Shown here piece after piece: positions 19,028-27,646 of a stretch of 64,000 bases of DNA. Source of the stretch: Mycobacterium montefiorense (GTDB lineage Bacteria; Actinomycetota; Actinomycetes; Mycobacteriales; Mycobacteriaceae). The position numbers and the translations under genes were made by a program. Where the stretch lies: NCBI RefSeq assembly GCF_003112775.1, contig NZ_BFCH01000026.1:62001-126000 (forward strand), in the 5' to 3' direction. The notes beneath the pieces are model-generated. The model saw nothing but the letters and a program-made list of their open reading frames with translations, did not search any database and had not been told where the DNA came from. How positions within the stretch are numbered: position 1 is the stretch's first letter; every line of letters starts with the position of its first letter.

Positions 19028-20746
19028 CTATACCCGCTTTGTGTCGAAGTTGGCCGATTTTCCGGTGCCGTATCGGCGTAGCGCCCCTTCGGGGCCGGAA
19101 GCGTTGGGCCGCAAGAAGATCCAGTTCTGCCAGGCCGAAAGCCGGCCGAAGATCTTGGTCTCGACTGTTTCGGGACCGACGAAGCGGTGATTGGCCTCCA
19201 TGCCGGTGCAGGCGTCCGGTGACAGCGCCGCGCGACCCTCGACTACGACCCGGATTTCGTCCTGCCAGTCGATGTCGTCGGGGGCGGCGGTAACCAGCCC
19301 CAGATCGGCGGCGCGGCCCGCGGTCAATTCAATGCCCATTTCCTTGTCCCGCAACAGGGTTAAGTGATCGCGGTGGCCGTAGAAGCGCGACTCCAGCCGA
19401 CTCAGGCCGTTGCCCATCGGAAAGGCGCCGAAGTTGGCGGCCGTTAGCCGCAGGCTCGCACGCAACTCGCTGTTCTCGTCGTCGAGCGGCGGGCCATCGA
19501 GAATGTACTGGCGGTCGCACGCCAGGGCCAGCTCGGTCAGCATCCCGGTGTAGGCACTGCCCGGTTCAATCAGGGCGATGAGGCTGCGGCTGGTCACGTC
19601 CAGCCGCTTGCACACCCGCTTGTAATACAGCACGATTTCGTTGGCAAGACAATGACCTTCAGCATTTTCCAGTAGCAGACGTTCGTAACCATCGACGGTG
19701 GCCATGTCGCCCTGGGTCTGCAATAGCCAGATGCCGATCTTCGTTTCGTTAGTCCGCAGCCGCAGGATGAGGTCGTCGAGCTGACGTGTCAGCGCCAGTG
19801 GCCAGAACGCGGCTCCCTGCCCGGCGGCTTCGTCGAAGTCGGCGGGTGCAGGCCGAGCCGGGGCATGGAGCGTGATGGTGGCGGTCGAATTCTTCCGGTC
19901 AATGGTGGCGCTGACGTAGTCGTAGCTGATGCTGTCGGAACCGACCTGTCGTTTCAGCGCAACGAGTTCGACGCCGTGGACGTCTGAGGGGCGTTGGGAG
20001 CGCGCGGCGAGTTCGGTGGCGCGGCGGCGGACCGCGTCGTCGAATTGGCGCGGCGTGGCCAGCTCGTCGACCAGCCCCCACTGCGCAGCGGTCTTGCCGC
20101 GTACGCCGTCGGAACGGGTGGCGAATACGTCCGCTAGATCCTTTCGCACCCAACGCTTGTCGACGACGCGAATGAGTCCGCCGGTGCCGGGCAGCACGCC
20201 CAGTAGCGGCACTTCGGGTAGCGATACCGCCGACGAGTTGTCGTCCACCAGCAGGATGTGGTCGCATGCCAGCGCAAGTTCGTAGCCGCCGCCCGCACAG
20301 GAGCCGTTGACCGCGGCCAGATATGTCTGCCCCGAGTGCTCGGTGGCGTCCTCGATGCCGTTGCGGGTCTCGTTGGTGAACTTGCAAAAGTTCACTTTCC
20401 ATTCGTGCGTCGAGGCCGCCAGCATCCCGATGTTGGCACCCGCGCAGAACACCTTCTCCTTGCCGCTGGTGAGTATGACGGTCTTGACCTCTGGGTGTTC
20501 GAATCGCAGTCGCTGCGTTGCGTCGTAGAGCTCGATATCGACACCGAGGTCATACGAGTTGAGCTTCAGCTCGTAGCCGGGTATCAGTCCGCCGTCCTCG
20601 GATACGTCGAGCACCAGCCACGCCACCTCGCCGTCGAGGCGCAGGTTCCAATGCCGGTACTGGCCGGGATCGGTGTCGAAGCAGACATCGGGCGCCGGGG
20701 GTGCGCCGAGGTCAGTCACGTGTCCGACATCGATGCCGACTGCCAT
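19028..20746 (-). CDS. boxC: 2,3-epoxybenzoyl-CoA dihydrolase BoxC
   Basis: A protein of about 572 residues with two crotonase-fold halves, the family's usual size. It catalyses hydrolytic ring opening of 2,3-epoxybenzoyl-CoA to an aldehyde-acyl-CoA and formate. The N-terminal half has VFCAGANIGMLA and NGSCAGGGYELALACDHILL, the oxyanion-hole region, and PEVPLLGVLPGTGGLIRV. The start at 20746 (MAVGIDVGHVTDLG) follows a strong AGGAGGA site; the frame extends further upstream without such support. It is the first box structural gene downstream of the PaaX regulator (94-base gap with a possible promoter). Confidence 0.92.
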   Translation of the reverse strand: MAVGIDVGHVTDLGAPPAPDVCFDTDPGQYRHWNLRLDGEVAWLVLDVSEDGGLIPGYELKLNSYDLGVDIELYDATQRLRFEHPEVKTVILTSGKEKVFCAGANIGMLAASTHEWKVNFCKFTNETRNGIEDATEHSGQTYLAAVNGSCAGGGYELALACDHILLVDDNSSAVSLPEVPLLGVLPGTGGLIRVVDKRWVRKDLADVFATRSDGVRGKTAAQWGLVDELATPRQFDDAVRRRATELAARSQRPSDVHGVELVALKRQVGSDSISYDYVSATIDRKNSTATITLHAPARPAPADFDEAAGQGAAFWPLALTRQLDDLILRLRTNETKIGIWLLQTQGDMATVDGYERLLLENAEGHCLANEIVLYYKRVCKRLDVTSRSLIALIEPGSAYTGMLTELALACDRQYILDGPPLDDENSELRASLRLTAANFGAFPMGNGLSRLESRFYGHRDHLTLLRDKEMGIELTAGRAADLGLVTAAPDDIDWQDEIRVVVEGRAALSPDACTGMEANHRFVGPETVETKIFGRLSAWQNWIFLRPNASGPEGALRRYGTGKSANFDTKRV

Positions 20747-20765
20747 CGGTCCTCCTAGGGGTGGG

Positions 20766-20815
20766 AGCCGCATGCCGCTCCAATATAAGACACTATTGCT
20801 GCGGATCGCAAAGAA
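20766..20815 (-). promoter_or_regulatory. Possible boxC promoter region
   Basis: The 94-base gap between the PaaX-type gene and boxC is AT-richer than its surroundings. On the minus strand a TTGCGA hexamer is followed after 18 bases by TATATT. A short TTGC-N8-GCAA dyad overlaps the first hexamer and could be a regulator site. The match is by eye only. Confidence 0.3.
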
Positions 20816-20840
20816 TCTGTAGAATAATTCCGCGGTGGAT

Positions 20841-21665
20841 TTATTCGGCCTCGGCGGCGAACTCGCGCCACCGGCGCTGGGCGCCGTCATGCCAGCGCTG
20901 ACGCTGATCCTTGAAGAGCCGGGCCGCAGGTGTCCCGGTCCAGTGCGGTGGCAGCAATACGGGTGGAAGCTGTGGATCGAGGAACGGGAATCGGCGCCAC
21001 TCGTGTACCAGCCTGATCTGGGCGTCGAACACGTCGTCGGGCGTCTCCGGTGCGAGTCCGCTGAACTCGGTGATGAATTCCTGGTAGCGGCAGTCGATTT
21101 CGGTCAGGTCCCACGCGTCGTTGACCATGTCTCGCTCGCTGCCAAGCGCACCGTACTCGGCGACAAACGACAGCGCCTTGCTCGACAACTCCAGGTTGTC
21201 CAGGATGTCTTTGGCTTCTGCGGCTACGGCCGTCCTCGGCGAGATCCATACGCCCGGTGACGGCGAGCCGAATCCGGCCCAGCTCAATTGCGCGCGCAGC
21301 TTGTGCCGTAGGACGCGCATCGATTCGGGTATCGAGACCAGCACCACCAGCCAGCGGCCATCCCACGACGATTCGTCGGATCCGAAGGTGTAGATGCGCT
21401 GGGCACCTTCGGCGAGTAGCTGCCGCCCCGCATCGGTGAGGAACCAGCGCGCCCGACGGCCCACCCGATTTGACGATAGCCATCCCTGCGCGGCCGTACG
21501 TGCCAGCGCCTGACGCGCGGACCCCTCTTCGACACCCAGCGTGGTCATTGCGTGCACCAAAGTGCCGGTCCAGACCTGTTGGTCGGTCGGTAGCACGAAC
21601 TCACCCAGGATCGTCATGAGCAGTGAGCGGGTGCTCGAATCACCGGCTTGATGCCGCCGACTCAT
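20841..21665 (-). CDS. PaaX-family transcriptional regulator, probable box-pathway repressor
   Basis: A protein of about 274 residues with the PaaX layout. The N-terminal winged helix (RSLLMTILGEFVLPTDQQVWTG, LGVEEGSARQALARTAAQGW) is followed by the central YTFGSDESSWDGRWLVVLVSIPESMRVLRHKLRAQLSWAGFGSPSPGVWISP-type domain, split here into its short recognisable pieces, and the PaaX C-terminal domain. PaaX represses phenylacetate genes and responds to phenylacetyl-CoA. Directly upstream of boxC, an aromatic acyl-CoA-responsive control of the box genes is inferred. The ATG at 21665 is taken because it gives the usual PaaX N-terminus; the frame runs on upstream. Confidence 0.82.
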   Translation of the reverse strand: MSRRHQAGDSSTRSLLMTILGEFVLPTDQQVWTGTLVHAMTTLGVEEGSARQALARTAAQGWLSSNRVGRRARWFLTDAGRQLLAEGAQRIYTFGSDESSWDGRWLVVLVSIPESMRVLRHKLRAQLSWAGFGSPSPGVWISPRTAVAAEAKDILDNLELSSKALSFVAEYGALGSERDMVNDAWDLTEIDCRYQEFITEFSGLAPETPDDVFDAQIRLVHEWRRFPFLDPQLPPVLLPPHWTGTPAARLFKDQRQRWHDGAQRRWREFAAEAE

Positions 21666-21864
21666 GGATGGGACGACTTCAGGGCGTTCGTCGCCCGCAT
21701 CGCCTCGCCGCGACACTCCCGCCACGTCGCCCTCCTTCGCCAAGCACGCGAACCTCAAGCTTCTCATTGTCGTGGCGGCCGCCGCCGTCTTAGTTGTCGA
21801 GCCGGCGGCACTTCGCGTCCTGGCAGCATGGGACAACAACGCTGCGGCGCCTAAGATCCCCTAT

Positions 21865-22065
21865 ATGAGTAGGGCATTCGTCGTCACATTCGCGGTCGGG
21901 TTGCTCGTCGCAGCATTTGGTCTGATCTGGGCGCTGCAGGGATTCGGAGTGCTTGGTGGTAGCCCGATGAGCAACACCACAACCTGGTCCATCATTGGTC
22001 CGATCACGGTGGTGATCGGCATCGTGATCGCGGTATTCAGCTGGCGGAAGATCTCGTCGAAATAG
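21865..22065 (+). CDS. Small two-helix membrane protein
   Basis: A 66-residue protein starting MSRAFVVTFAVGLLVAAFGL. Two hydrophobic helices lie at about 4-26 and 41-59, separated by a GVLGGSPMSNTTTW loop, with a basic KISSK end. The family is not recognised beyond small mycobacterial membrane proteins. It is convergent with the molybdopterin oxidoreductase gene, whose stop is four bases away. The ATG at 21865 is chosen because the upstream part of the frame is low in coding character. Confidence 0.65.
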   Translation: MSRAFVVTFAVGLLVAAFGLIWALQGFGVLGGSPMSNTTTWSIIGPITVVIGIVIAVFSWRKISSK

Positions 22066-22069
22066 TCCG

Positions 22070-23605
22070 TCAGGTCTCCGCCACGGTGAAGGCTACCGTG
22101 TGCCAGCCGGTGGCGCCGTCGGGGACGCTACCGACCTGATCCGAAGTTTGAGTAGCCCCGGTGTTGTCGGTGGCGCGCACCGTGATGGTGTGCCTCCCAG
22201 GGGTTTTCGCCTGCCATCCGAAGCTCCACAATCGCCAGGTCGCGGTGGAATAACTCGCTCCCAGTTCGGCGGGCTGCCACCCGCCGTCGTCGATGCGGAC
22301 CTCCACGGCCCGTACCCCACGATTCTGTGCCCATGCGACACCGCCGAACACTACGGATCCCGTCGCCAATTTCTGACCGTCTTTCGGCACGTCGATGCGC
22401 GACTCGGTCTTGATCGGCGCCTGCGCCGCCCAGCCGAACCGCGTCCAGTACGCCTTTGCCCTGTCGAAACGAGTCAGCTCCACGTCGACGACCCACTTGG
22501 TGGCGGACACATACCCGTAGAGCCCCGGCACCACCAGCCGGGCCGGGTAGCCATGCTCGATCGGCAGCGGCTGACCGTTGAGGCCCACCGCCAGCAGCGC
22601 CTCGCGGCCGTCGGTGAGGGCCTGCACTGGCGTGCCCGCGGTGAATCCGTCGATCGACGTAGAGAGCACCATGTCGGCGTTCGCGTGCACACCGGCTGAC
22701 GCCAGCAGGTCGGACATCCGGTAGCCCCGCCATACGCCTGTCGAAATCAGTTTTCCCCCAACGGGATTCGAAACGCAGGTCAATGTCGTCACCATCTCGA
22801 CCACGTCGAAGTGGGCGAGGTCGTCGAAGTTGTAGGTGACTTCGCGGTTCACCATGCCGTGGATGCGCAGCCGCCAGTCGCCGTGGCTGAGTTGGGGAAC
22901 ACTCAGTGCGGTGTCCACCCGGTAAAAGTCGGTGTTGGCGGTGATAAAACTCGGTAGCGCGACGCCCTTCGGCTGCACGTCGGCAGGTATAGCTGGAGCC
23001 GGTATGCGCGGTGTGGGCAGCGTGACCGCGTTGCGGTCGGCGGCCACCGAATGCACCAATCGTGTGATGGCCGCACCCAGCACACCACTGACTACGCCGA
23101 ATCCGAGCAAGCCGAACACCACCAGCGAACGCCTGCGCGCGTCCGGCTCGTCGTCGGCCGGGTCTTTCAGGTCGGGCCAGAACCGGCGGGTGAGAAGGCG
23201 CAGGATCGCCACGCCGCAGACGGTGCCCGCGACCGTGGGGATCGTATCGAGCAACGTCGCGCCCGGCCGTGACAGCACTGCGGTGCATCCGAGGACGCTC
23301 GCCGCGGCGATCACAGCGCTGCCGACCGGGCGGCGCTGAGTTTCGAAGCTCCCCGCCAGCGCCGCGATGGTGGCGATCACCACGAGCACGACGATGGCCA
23401 AGAAGATTTTGTCCAGCGAGCCCAGGGTTTGAATCGCCCATTCTTTGATGGGTCCCGGTGTCAGGTCGACGACCACCGAGCCGACTGCGGCACGTGCATC
23501 GGCCCGCGCGCCGAACGAGATGCCCGCCAGCTCGGCTACCCCGAGCGAGACGGCCGCGGCGGCAACTCCGGCGATCATCCGCTCATTCGACGGGGCGACA
23601 GCCAT
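22070..23605 (-). CDS. Membrane-anchored sulfite oxidase-like molybdopterin oxidoreductase
   Basis: A 511-residue protein. The N-terminal half has about five membrane helices (residues about 10-185). The C-terminal half is an extracytoplasmic sulfite-oxidase-type molybdopterin domain: FYRVDTALSVPQLSHGDWRLRI, the Mo-ligand cysteine in LTCVSNPVGG, IEHGYPARLVVPGLYGY and a dimerisation/Ig-like domain with VFGGVAWAQNRGVRAVEVRIDDG. It would oxidise or reduce a small substrate with electrons passing via the membrane. The substrate is unknown. It resembles Rv0218-type mycobacterial proteins. Confidence 0.82.
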   Translation of the reverse strand: MAVAPSNERMIAGVAAAAVSLGVAELAGISFGARADARAAVGSVVVDLTPGPIKEWAIQTLGSLDKIFLAIVVLVVIATIAALAGSFETQRRPVGSAVIAAASVLGCTAVLSRPGATLLDTIPTVAGTVCGVAILRLLTRRFWPDLKDPADDEPDARRRSLVVFGLLGFGVVSGVLGAAITRLVHSVAADRNAVTLPTPRIPAPAIPADVQPKGVALPSFITANTDFYRVDTALSVPQLSHGDWRLRIHGMVNREVTYNFDDLAHFDVVEMVTTLTCVSNPVGGKLISTGVWRGYRMSDLLASAGVHANADMVLSTSIDGFTAGTPVQALTDGREALLAVGLNGQPLPIEHGYPARLVVPGLYGYVSATKWVVDVELTRFDRAKAYWTRFGWAAQAPIKTESRIDVPKDGQKLATGSVVFGGVAWAQNRGVRAVEVRIDDGGWQPAELGASYSTATWRLWSFGWQAKTPGRHTITVRATDNTGATQTSDQVGSVPDGATGWHTVAFTVAET

Positions 23606-23646
23606 CGGATTACTCTACTCGCGTCCACCTAGAACACAGTAAAAAC

Positions 23647-23659
23647 CTTGCCGGGCAAG
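23647..23659 (-). terminator. Intrinsic terminator downstream of the P450 gene
   Basis: On the minus strand, 73 bases past the P450 stop codon, CTTGC-CCG-GCAAG forms a short stem-loop followed directly by GTTTTT. The T-run makes it a better intrinsic terminator than most mycobacterial hairpins, though the stem is only 5-6 bp. Confidence 0.5.
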
Positions 23660-23731
23660 CGAACCCCCACCGCTGACGTCGTCGAAATGCCGGCCAAGAT
23701 CCACGACCTACGTGCGCACTGGTTTGACGGT

Positions 23732-25183
23732 TCAGGACCGGAAGGTTTCCGTCAGAGAATCGAATATTGCGTTGTTGCCTTCGCGGGTCCTAGCGGTACG
23801 CGCAGTGACGGCCACCTCGTCGTTTTTCACTTTGAGCATGAACGTTGGGCTCACCCCCGTCTTGACATCGTTCGAGGATCCAGCGGGTAGCGAGAATTTG
23901 AATCGGCGTGTCACTGTGGCCAGGACGAGGATCATCTCCGCCATCGCGAAGTTCTGGCCATAGCACACACGAGGACCGCCGCCGAAGGGAATCCAGGCGA
24001 ATCTGGGCATGGTTTGAGTGGACCCATCCAGCCAGCGTTCGGGTCGGAATTCATGCGGGTCTGCGAACCAACGCGGATCTCGCTGTGTCACATAGGGGCA
24101 CACGATAATTCGCTGTCGAGGTTGAAAGTCGTAGCCGCACAGCGTAGTCGGTGTTTTCACCACATGCCCCGGCAGCGCAAAAACGGGCGGGTACAGGCGC
24201 AGTGCCTCTTTGACCACCGCCTCAATCACGGGTAGGCCCTTGATGTGTTCGAATGCCGGCTTGCCGCAGCCGACCGCTTGTTCGACCTCTATCGCGATCC
24301 GATCTTGCAGCTCCGGCCGCCGTGCCAGGATGGCGCCGATGAAGCCCAGAGAATTAGCCGAGGTCTCGTAGCCGCCGAGGAACATGTTGTGCATCTCGTC
24401 GAGCAGTTGCGCTTCCGGCATCGGCGTACCGTTGTCGTCTCGCGCTTCCAGGAGCATGTCGAGCAAATCGGTATCGCGATCTAACCTCAGCTCGTGGCTC
24501 TCGTTGAGGCGCCGCTCAACGACAGCTCGAAAGAGCACTTTCAACCGATTCGATGCGGCGCGCAGGCCGGTCCTCAAGGGTGTCGGAACCCACGGGGGTA
24601 ACCAGTTCCCGAGGACAAACTCCATGCTATTCAAAAACAGCTGCCGATCCATGATGCGTTTGATCTCATCGCTTTCCGACTTGGTCAGATCCGCACCGAA
24701 CAAGGTCCTTGTCATGATCCCTCTGGTAAGCCGTTCGATCTCGGCCCGTATGCTGAGGACTTCGCCGCTGGACCACTGATCGCACATGTCTTCGGCCAAA
24801 TCGACCATGGTGTTGGTGTATTCGGAGATTTTTTGCCTGTGCATGCCTGGCTGCAAGATCCGCCGCTGCTTCTTCCAGAGAGCCCCTTCACTCATGACCA
24901 GGCCCTTGTTCCCGATGACGTGCGCGTGCTCTTGAAAGCCGCCCACCAGCGTTCGGCCCAGCGGGCCATTGGCACCCGCCGCGGCAAGAACTTCACCGAT
25001 CTGTTCTGGGTGGAAAAACAACGTCTCACGCATGGGACCGATCGACCATTCGACCGCGTCGCCGAACCGCGTGAGTCCCTCAATGAACTGCGGCCACCCG
25101 CGAGCGATCCTGCGCAGATCGCTCCGCGAGCGCAGCGGGTGGGTTAACGGAGGGCGGGAAGTGCCGTCAGGCGGGTGACCCAT
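23732..25183 (-). CDS. Cytochrome P450
   Basis: A P450 of about 483 residues with an I-helix FLGGYETSANSLG (the usual acid-Thr pair appears as Glu-Thr), the K-helix EALRLYP, PERW, and the heme loop FGGGPRVCYGQNFAMAE with the cysteine ligand. The overall style (HVIGNKGLVMSEGALWKKQRRIL) is that of the CYP102/CYP4-like class of fatty-acyl hydroxylases, but the substrate is not known. Start ATG at 25183 is chosen because GGAGGAG lies 9 bases upstream; the frame opens 30 bases earlier. No redox partner is adjacent. An almost perfect IdeR box precedes the gene. Confidence 0.88.
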   Translation of the reverse strand: MGHPPDGTSRPPLTHPLRSRSDLRRIARGWPQFIEGLTRFGDAVEWSIGPMRETLFFHPEQIGEVLAAAGANGPLGRTLVGGFQEHAHVIGNKGLVMSEGALWKKQRRILQPGMHRQKISEYTNTMVDLAEDMCDQWSSGEVLSIRAEIERLTRGIMTRTLFGADLTKSESDEIKRIMDRQLFLNSMEFVLGNWLPPWVPTPLRTGLRAASNRLKVLFRAVVERRLNESHELRLDRDTDLLDMLLEARDDNGTPMPEAQLLDEMHNMFLGGYETSANSLGFIGAILARRPELQDRIAIEVEQAVGCGKPAFEHIKGLPVIEAVVKEALRLYPPVFALPGHVVKTPTTLCGYDFQPRQRIIVCPYVTQRDPRWFADPHEFRPERWLDGSTQTMPRFAWIPFGGGPRVCYGQNFAMAEMILVLATVTRRFKFSLPAGSSNDVKTGVSPTFMLKVKNDEVAVTARTARTREGNNAIFDSLTETFRS

Positions 25184-25215
25184 CGCGTGCTTCTCCTCCT
25201 GCCTCACTAGCATGT

Positions 25216-25234
25216 TTAGGGTAGCCTAACCATA
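25216..25234 (-). promoter_or_regulatory. IdeR-type iron box upstream of the P450 gene
   Basis: The 19 bases TTAGGGTAGCCTAACCATA fit the mycobacterial IdeR consensus TWAGGTWAGSCTWACCTWA at 17 of 19 positions. The site ends 33 bases from the P450 start and lies 95 bases before the divergent membrane-protein gene. IdeR with Fe(II) normally represses from such sites when iron is plentiful. Confidence 0.75.
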
Positions 25235-25328
25235 TATTTCGGCCGCCCGAACATTTCGGACTGGCTAAGGGATCCGGCGAAGACGCGCAGCGCACAGTGC
25301 ACCGCGATCAAAGAAGGGAGCTGCCGCC

Positions 25329-26057
25329 ATGCCACGACCGATGCCCGCTGTCGGCGCCGCATCCGCGGAAACGCACATCGATACTCCGAGAAGCCTGCGG
25401 GAGTACATCAAGAACACGGTGATCAACACCGCGCCGCCACTGGTGGGCTATTACGGGCTGCGATTGCTGGATATAGCACCATATTTGGCTCTGGTCGGCG
25501 CGATCGTGGTCGCTGCGGCGCAGGGGTTGCTCACCATGGTGCGCAAACGAAAGTTCGAACCCATCAACGGCCTGGTGATGCTCGGTGCCGCCTGCTCGTT
25601 GACCATCGCGTTCATCACAAAGAACCCGCGCATCGTGCAGGTCATCGAACTCATACCCGTGTCCCTGCTGGTGTGGTCGCTCGCCGCGAGCGGCCTGCTG
25701 CGCAGGCCGACCTCGGTCAAAATCGCCAGCGCGATCGTCCCCAGCCTCGCAGCCACCGCGCTGCCCCAACGGGGGTGGACACCGCAAGACATTCAGGACT
25801 GGCATGGCCTGCACGCCCGGCTGTGCGCCGGTCTTGGCCTGCTCTGCGGCCTGTTTCCGTTGGTAGCGATCGTCTGGATTTTCACCTTTCCGGTGGACGT
25901 CTCCCAGATCCTCATTGTGGCGATCGGCCCGACGCTGCTCATCCTGTCTATCGCGGGTGCCATCGCTTTGCTCCGCAGATTCGTTCAGCAACGTGACCAA
26001 GTGGCTGCCGAGCGCGCCGACCCATCCGCCCACGCCAGTCCAGAGCAATCTCGTTAA
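25329..26057 (+). CDS. VC0807-like multi-pass membrane protein
   Basis: A 242-residue protein with about six hydrophobic helices: LVGYYGLRLL, YLALVGAIVVAAAQGLL, GLVMLGAACSLTIAFI, LLVWSLAASGLL, and two near the C-terminus (about 160-218). It begins with a polar segment (SLREYIKNTVINTAPPLV) and ends in a charged tail. It resembles the VC0807 family of membrane proteins of unknown function. It is divergent from the P450, so the iron box could serve it too. Confidence 0.65.
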   Translation: MPRPMPAVGAASAETHIDTPRSLREYIKNTVINTAPPLVGYYGLRLLDIAPYLALVGAIVVAAAQGLLTMVRKRKFEPINGLVMLGAACSLTIAFITKNPRIVQVIELIPVSLLVWSLAASGLLRRPTSVKIASAIVPSLAATALPQRGWTPQDIQDWHGLHARLCAGLGLLCGLFPLVAIVWIFTFPVDVSQILIVAIGPTLLILSIAGAIALLRRFVQQRDQVAAERADPSAHASPEQSR

Positions 26058-26084
26058 GAGCGCGCTCAAAATAGACATTTGAGC

Positions 26085-26339
26085 ATGGACGCATTGGACA
26101 CGTCCGGAAATTTCAAGTGTTGGCTGCCGCGCCAGGTAGGCGCGAATTACGTTCTTTATCAAGGTTATTTGCGGTTCGCCACTACGGCTCACATGCGCCA
26201 TGCACTGCGCGAGATCGGTTTCAAGCAGGTCAAGTGGATCGAGGCGATCGAGTTTGTGGAAAGCTTTGACCATCTCGGGTTCGGGCAAGGCGGCTACAAC
26301 GAGGACCACGAGTTCTACGGTTACCGAATGCCGATCTGA
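26085..26339 (+). CDS. Short hypothetical protein, not recognised
   Basis: An 84-residue reading frame starting MDALDTSGNFKCWLPRQVGA, with an amphipathic middle (MRHALREIGFKQVKWIEAIEF) and an acidic/aromatic end (GGYNEDHEFYGYRMPI). The composition is protein-like and poorer in GC-driven codons than neighbours. It may be an intact small protein or the 3' remnant of a larger enzyme. It follows the membrane-protein gene by 27 bases and faces the thiolase gene. Confidence 0.45.
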   Translation: MDALDTSGNFKCWLPRQVGANYVLYQGYLRFATTAHMRHALREIGFKQVKWIEAIEFVESFDHLGFGQGGYNEDHEFYGYRMPI

Positions 26340-26379
26340 CATCGAGTCCGGTTAATTACGAACAGATTTGGCGAAACCT

Positions 26380-27618
26380 CTAGGCGACGCGGGGATTCTC
26401 CAGCACGACGGCGACCCCTTGGCCCGACCCGATGCATACTCCGATGACGCCGTAGCGGGCGCCGCGCTCATGCAGCTCGGTGGCCAAGGTGAGAACGTAG
26501 CGAGTTCCGGTGGCGCCGAACGGATGTCCTATCGCGACAGCTCCGCCGTTGGGTGTCAGCTTGTCGTCGGGAATCACGAAACCTCCGAGCTGGTTGGGAA
26601 GTTCGCGCAACACACCGAGTGCTTGGGCGCTGAAAGCCTCATGGACTTCCCACACGTCGATCTGCTCGGGAGTCAGACCCGCCCGGCGGATCGCCATCGG
26701 GATAGCCCACGCGGGCGCCAGTCCCATGATGAGTGGGTCGATGCCGTATACAGCGCCAGACACTACCCCGGCCAGTGGCTCTATCCCGAGTTCGGCCGCC
26801 TTCTCACCCGAGGCGACGACGACCGCGCTCGCGCCGTCGGTGAGCGGAGTGGAGTTGGCCGCGGTCATCTGGGTGGTGCCCGGCTGGACTGGCAGGGCGG
26901 CCAGTGTCTCGGCAGTGGTGTCATCGCGGATGAATTCGTCATGCTCGGCCAGCCGCGCCGGGGTTTTCTTCGTCGCCGGGATTGGCACGCTCATGATCTC
27001 CTTGGCGAACCGGCCGCGGTCGCGTGCGGCCTTGGCGTGCTGCTGGGACCGTAGCGCGAACGCGTCAATCTCCTCGCGGCTCAGCGAGTACCGGTCGGCG
27101 ACATTCTGCGCGGTCTCGATCATGCCGATGTAGGCGTTGCGGGCGAGCAGGATGGTGTTGGGTGGACCGCCCGCGCCGGACCACATGGTGTCGAGCATGA
27201 GCACCGGCCCGCGTGGGCTAAACGGTGCTTCGCCCTTCATCAGCGCCCACCCCGACCGTGACATCGATTCGACCCCGCACGCGATGCCTACACCCAGGTC
27301 GCCGGCTTTGATGGCATGGCTGACGCTGACCAAGGCGCTGAGCGACGACCCGCAGTACCGATTGAGGGTTGCCCCCGCGACGCTATCGGGGAATCCGACC
27401 GCGAGTGCGGCCCAGCGGGCAATGTCACCCATTCCCTCGTGCGCGGGATTCACGCAGCCGGCGATGATGTCTTCCACGGCATCCAGGGGCACTCCGACGC
27501 GTTCGCACGCACCTTTCATGGTCATGCCCAGCAGCTCGTCGGTGCGGATGCCGGACAGCGTGCCGCCGTAGCGGGTGAACGGCGTGCGCACGCCACCTAA
27601 GACGTAAGCCTCAGTCAT
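26380..27618 (-). CDS. Thiolase family protein (acetyl-CoA acyltransferase)
   Basis: A 412-residue thiolase. The acyl-accepting cysteine is in LNRYCGSSLSA (about 92), the HEAF motif is present, the catalytic histidine is in GHPFGATG and the second cysteine in GVCIGSGQGVAV, where the family more often has GGGQG. It should catalyse Claisen condensation or thiolysis of a 3-ketoacyl-CoA. It lies 28 bases after the CDF transporter gene on the same strand, but functional linkage to metal efflux is unlikely. It could serve the last steps of the aromatic pathway in the block, which is inference. Confidence 0.9.
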   Translation of the reverse strand: MTEAYVLGGVRTPFTRYGGTLSGIRTDELLGMTMKGACERVGVPLDAVEDIIAGCVNPAHEGMGDIARWAALAVGFPDSVAGATLNRYCGSSLSALVSVSHAIKAGDLGVGIACGVESMSRSGWALMKGEAPFSPRGPVLMLDTMWSGAGGPPNTILLARNAYIGMIETAQNVADRYSLSREEIDAFALRSQQHAKAARDRGRFAKEIMSVPIPATKKTPARLAEHDEFIRDDTTAETLAALPVQPGTTQMTAANSTPLTDGASAVVVASGEKAAELGIEPLAGVVSGAVYGIDPLIMGLAPAWAIPMAIRRAGLTPEQIDVWEVHEAFSAQALGVLRELPNQLGGFVIPDDKLTPNGGAVAIGHPFGATGTRYVLTLATELHERGARYGVIGVCIGSGQGVAVVLENPRVA

Positions 27619-27646
27619 GGTTGACCTTTCAAGTATCTCGGTGTGG

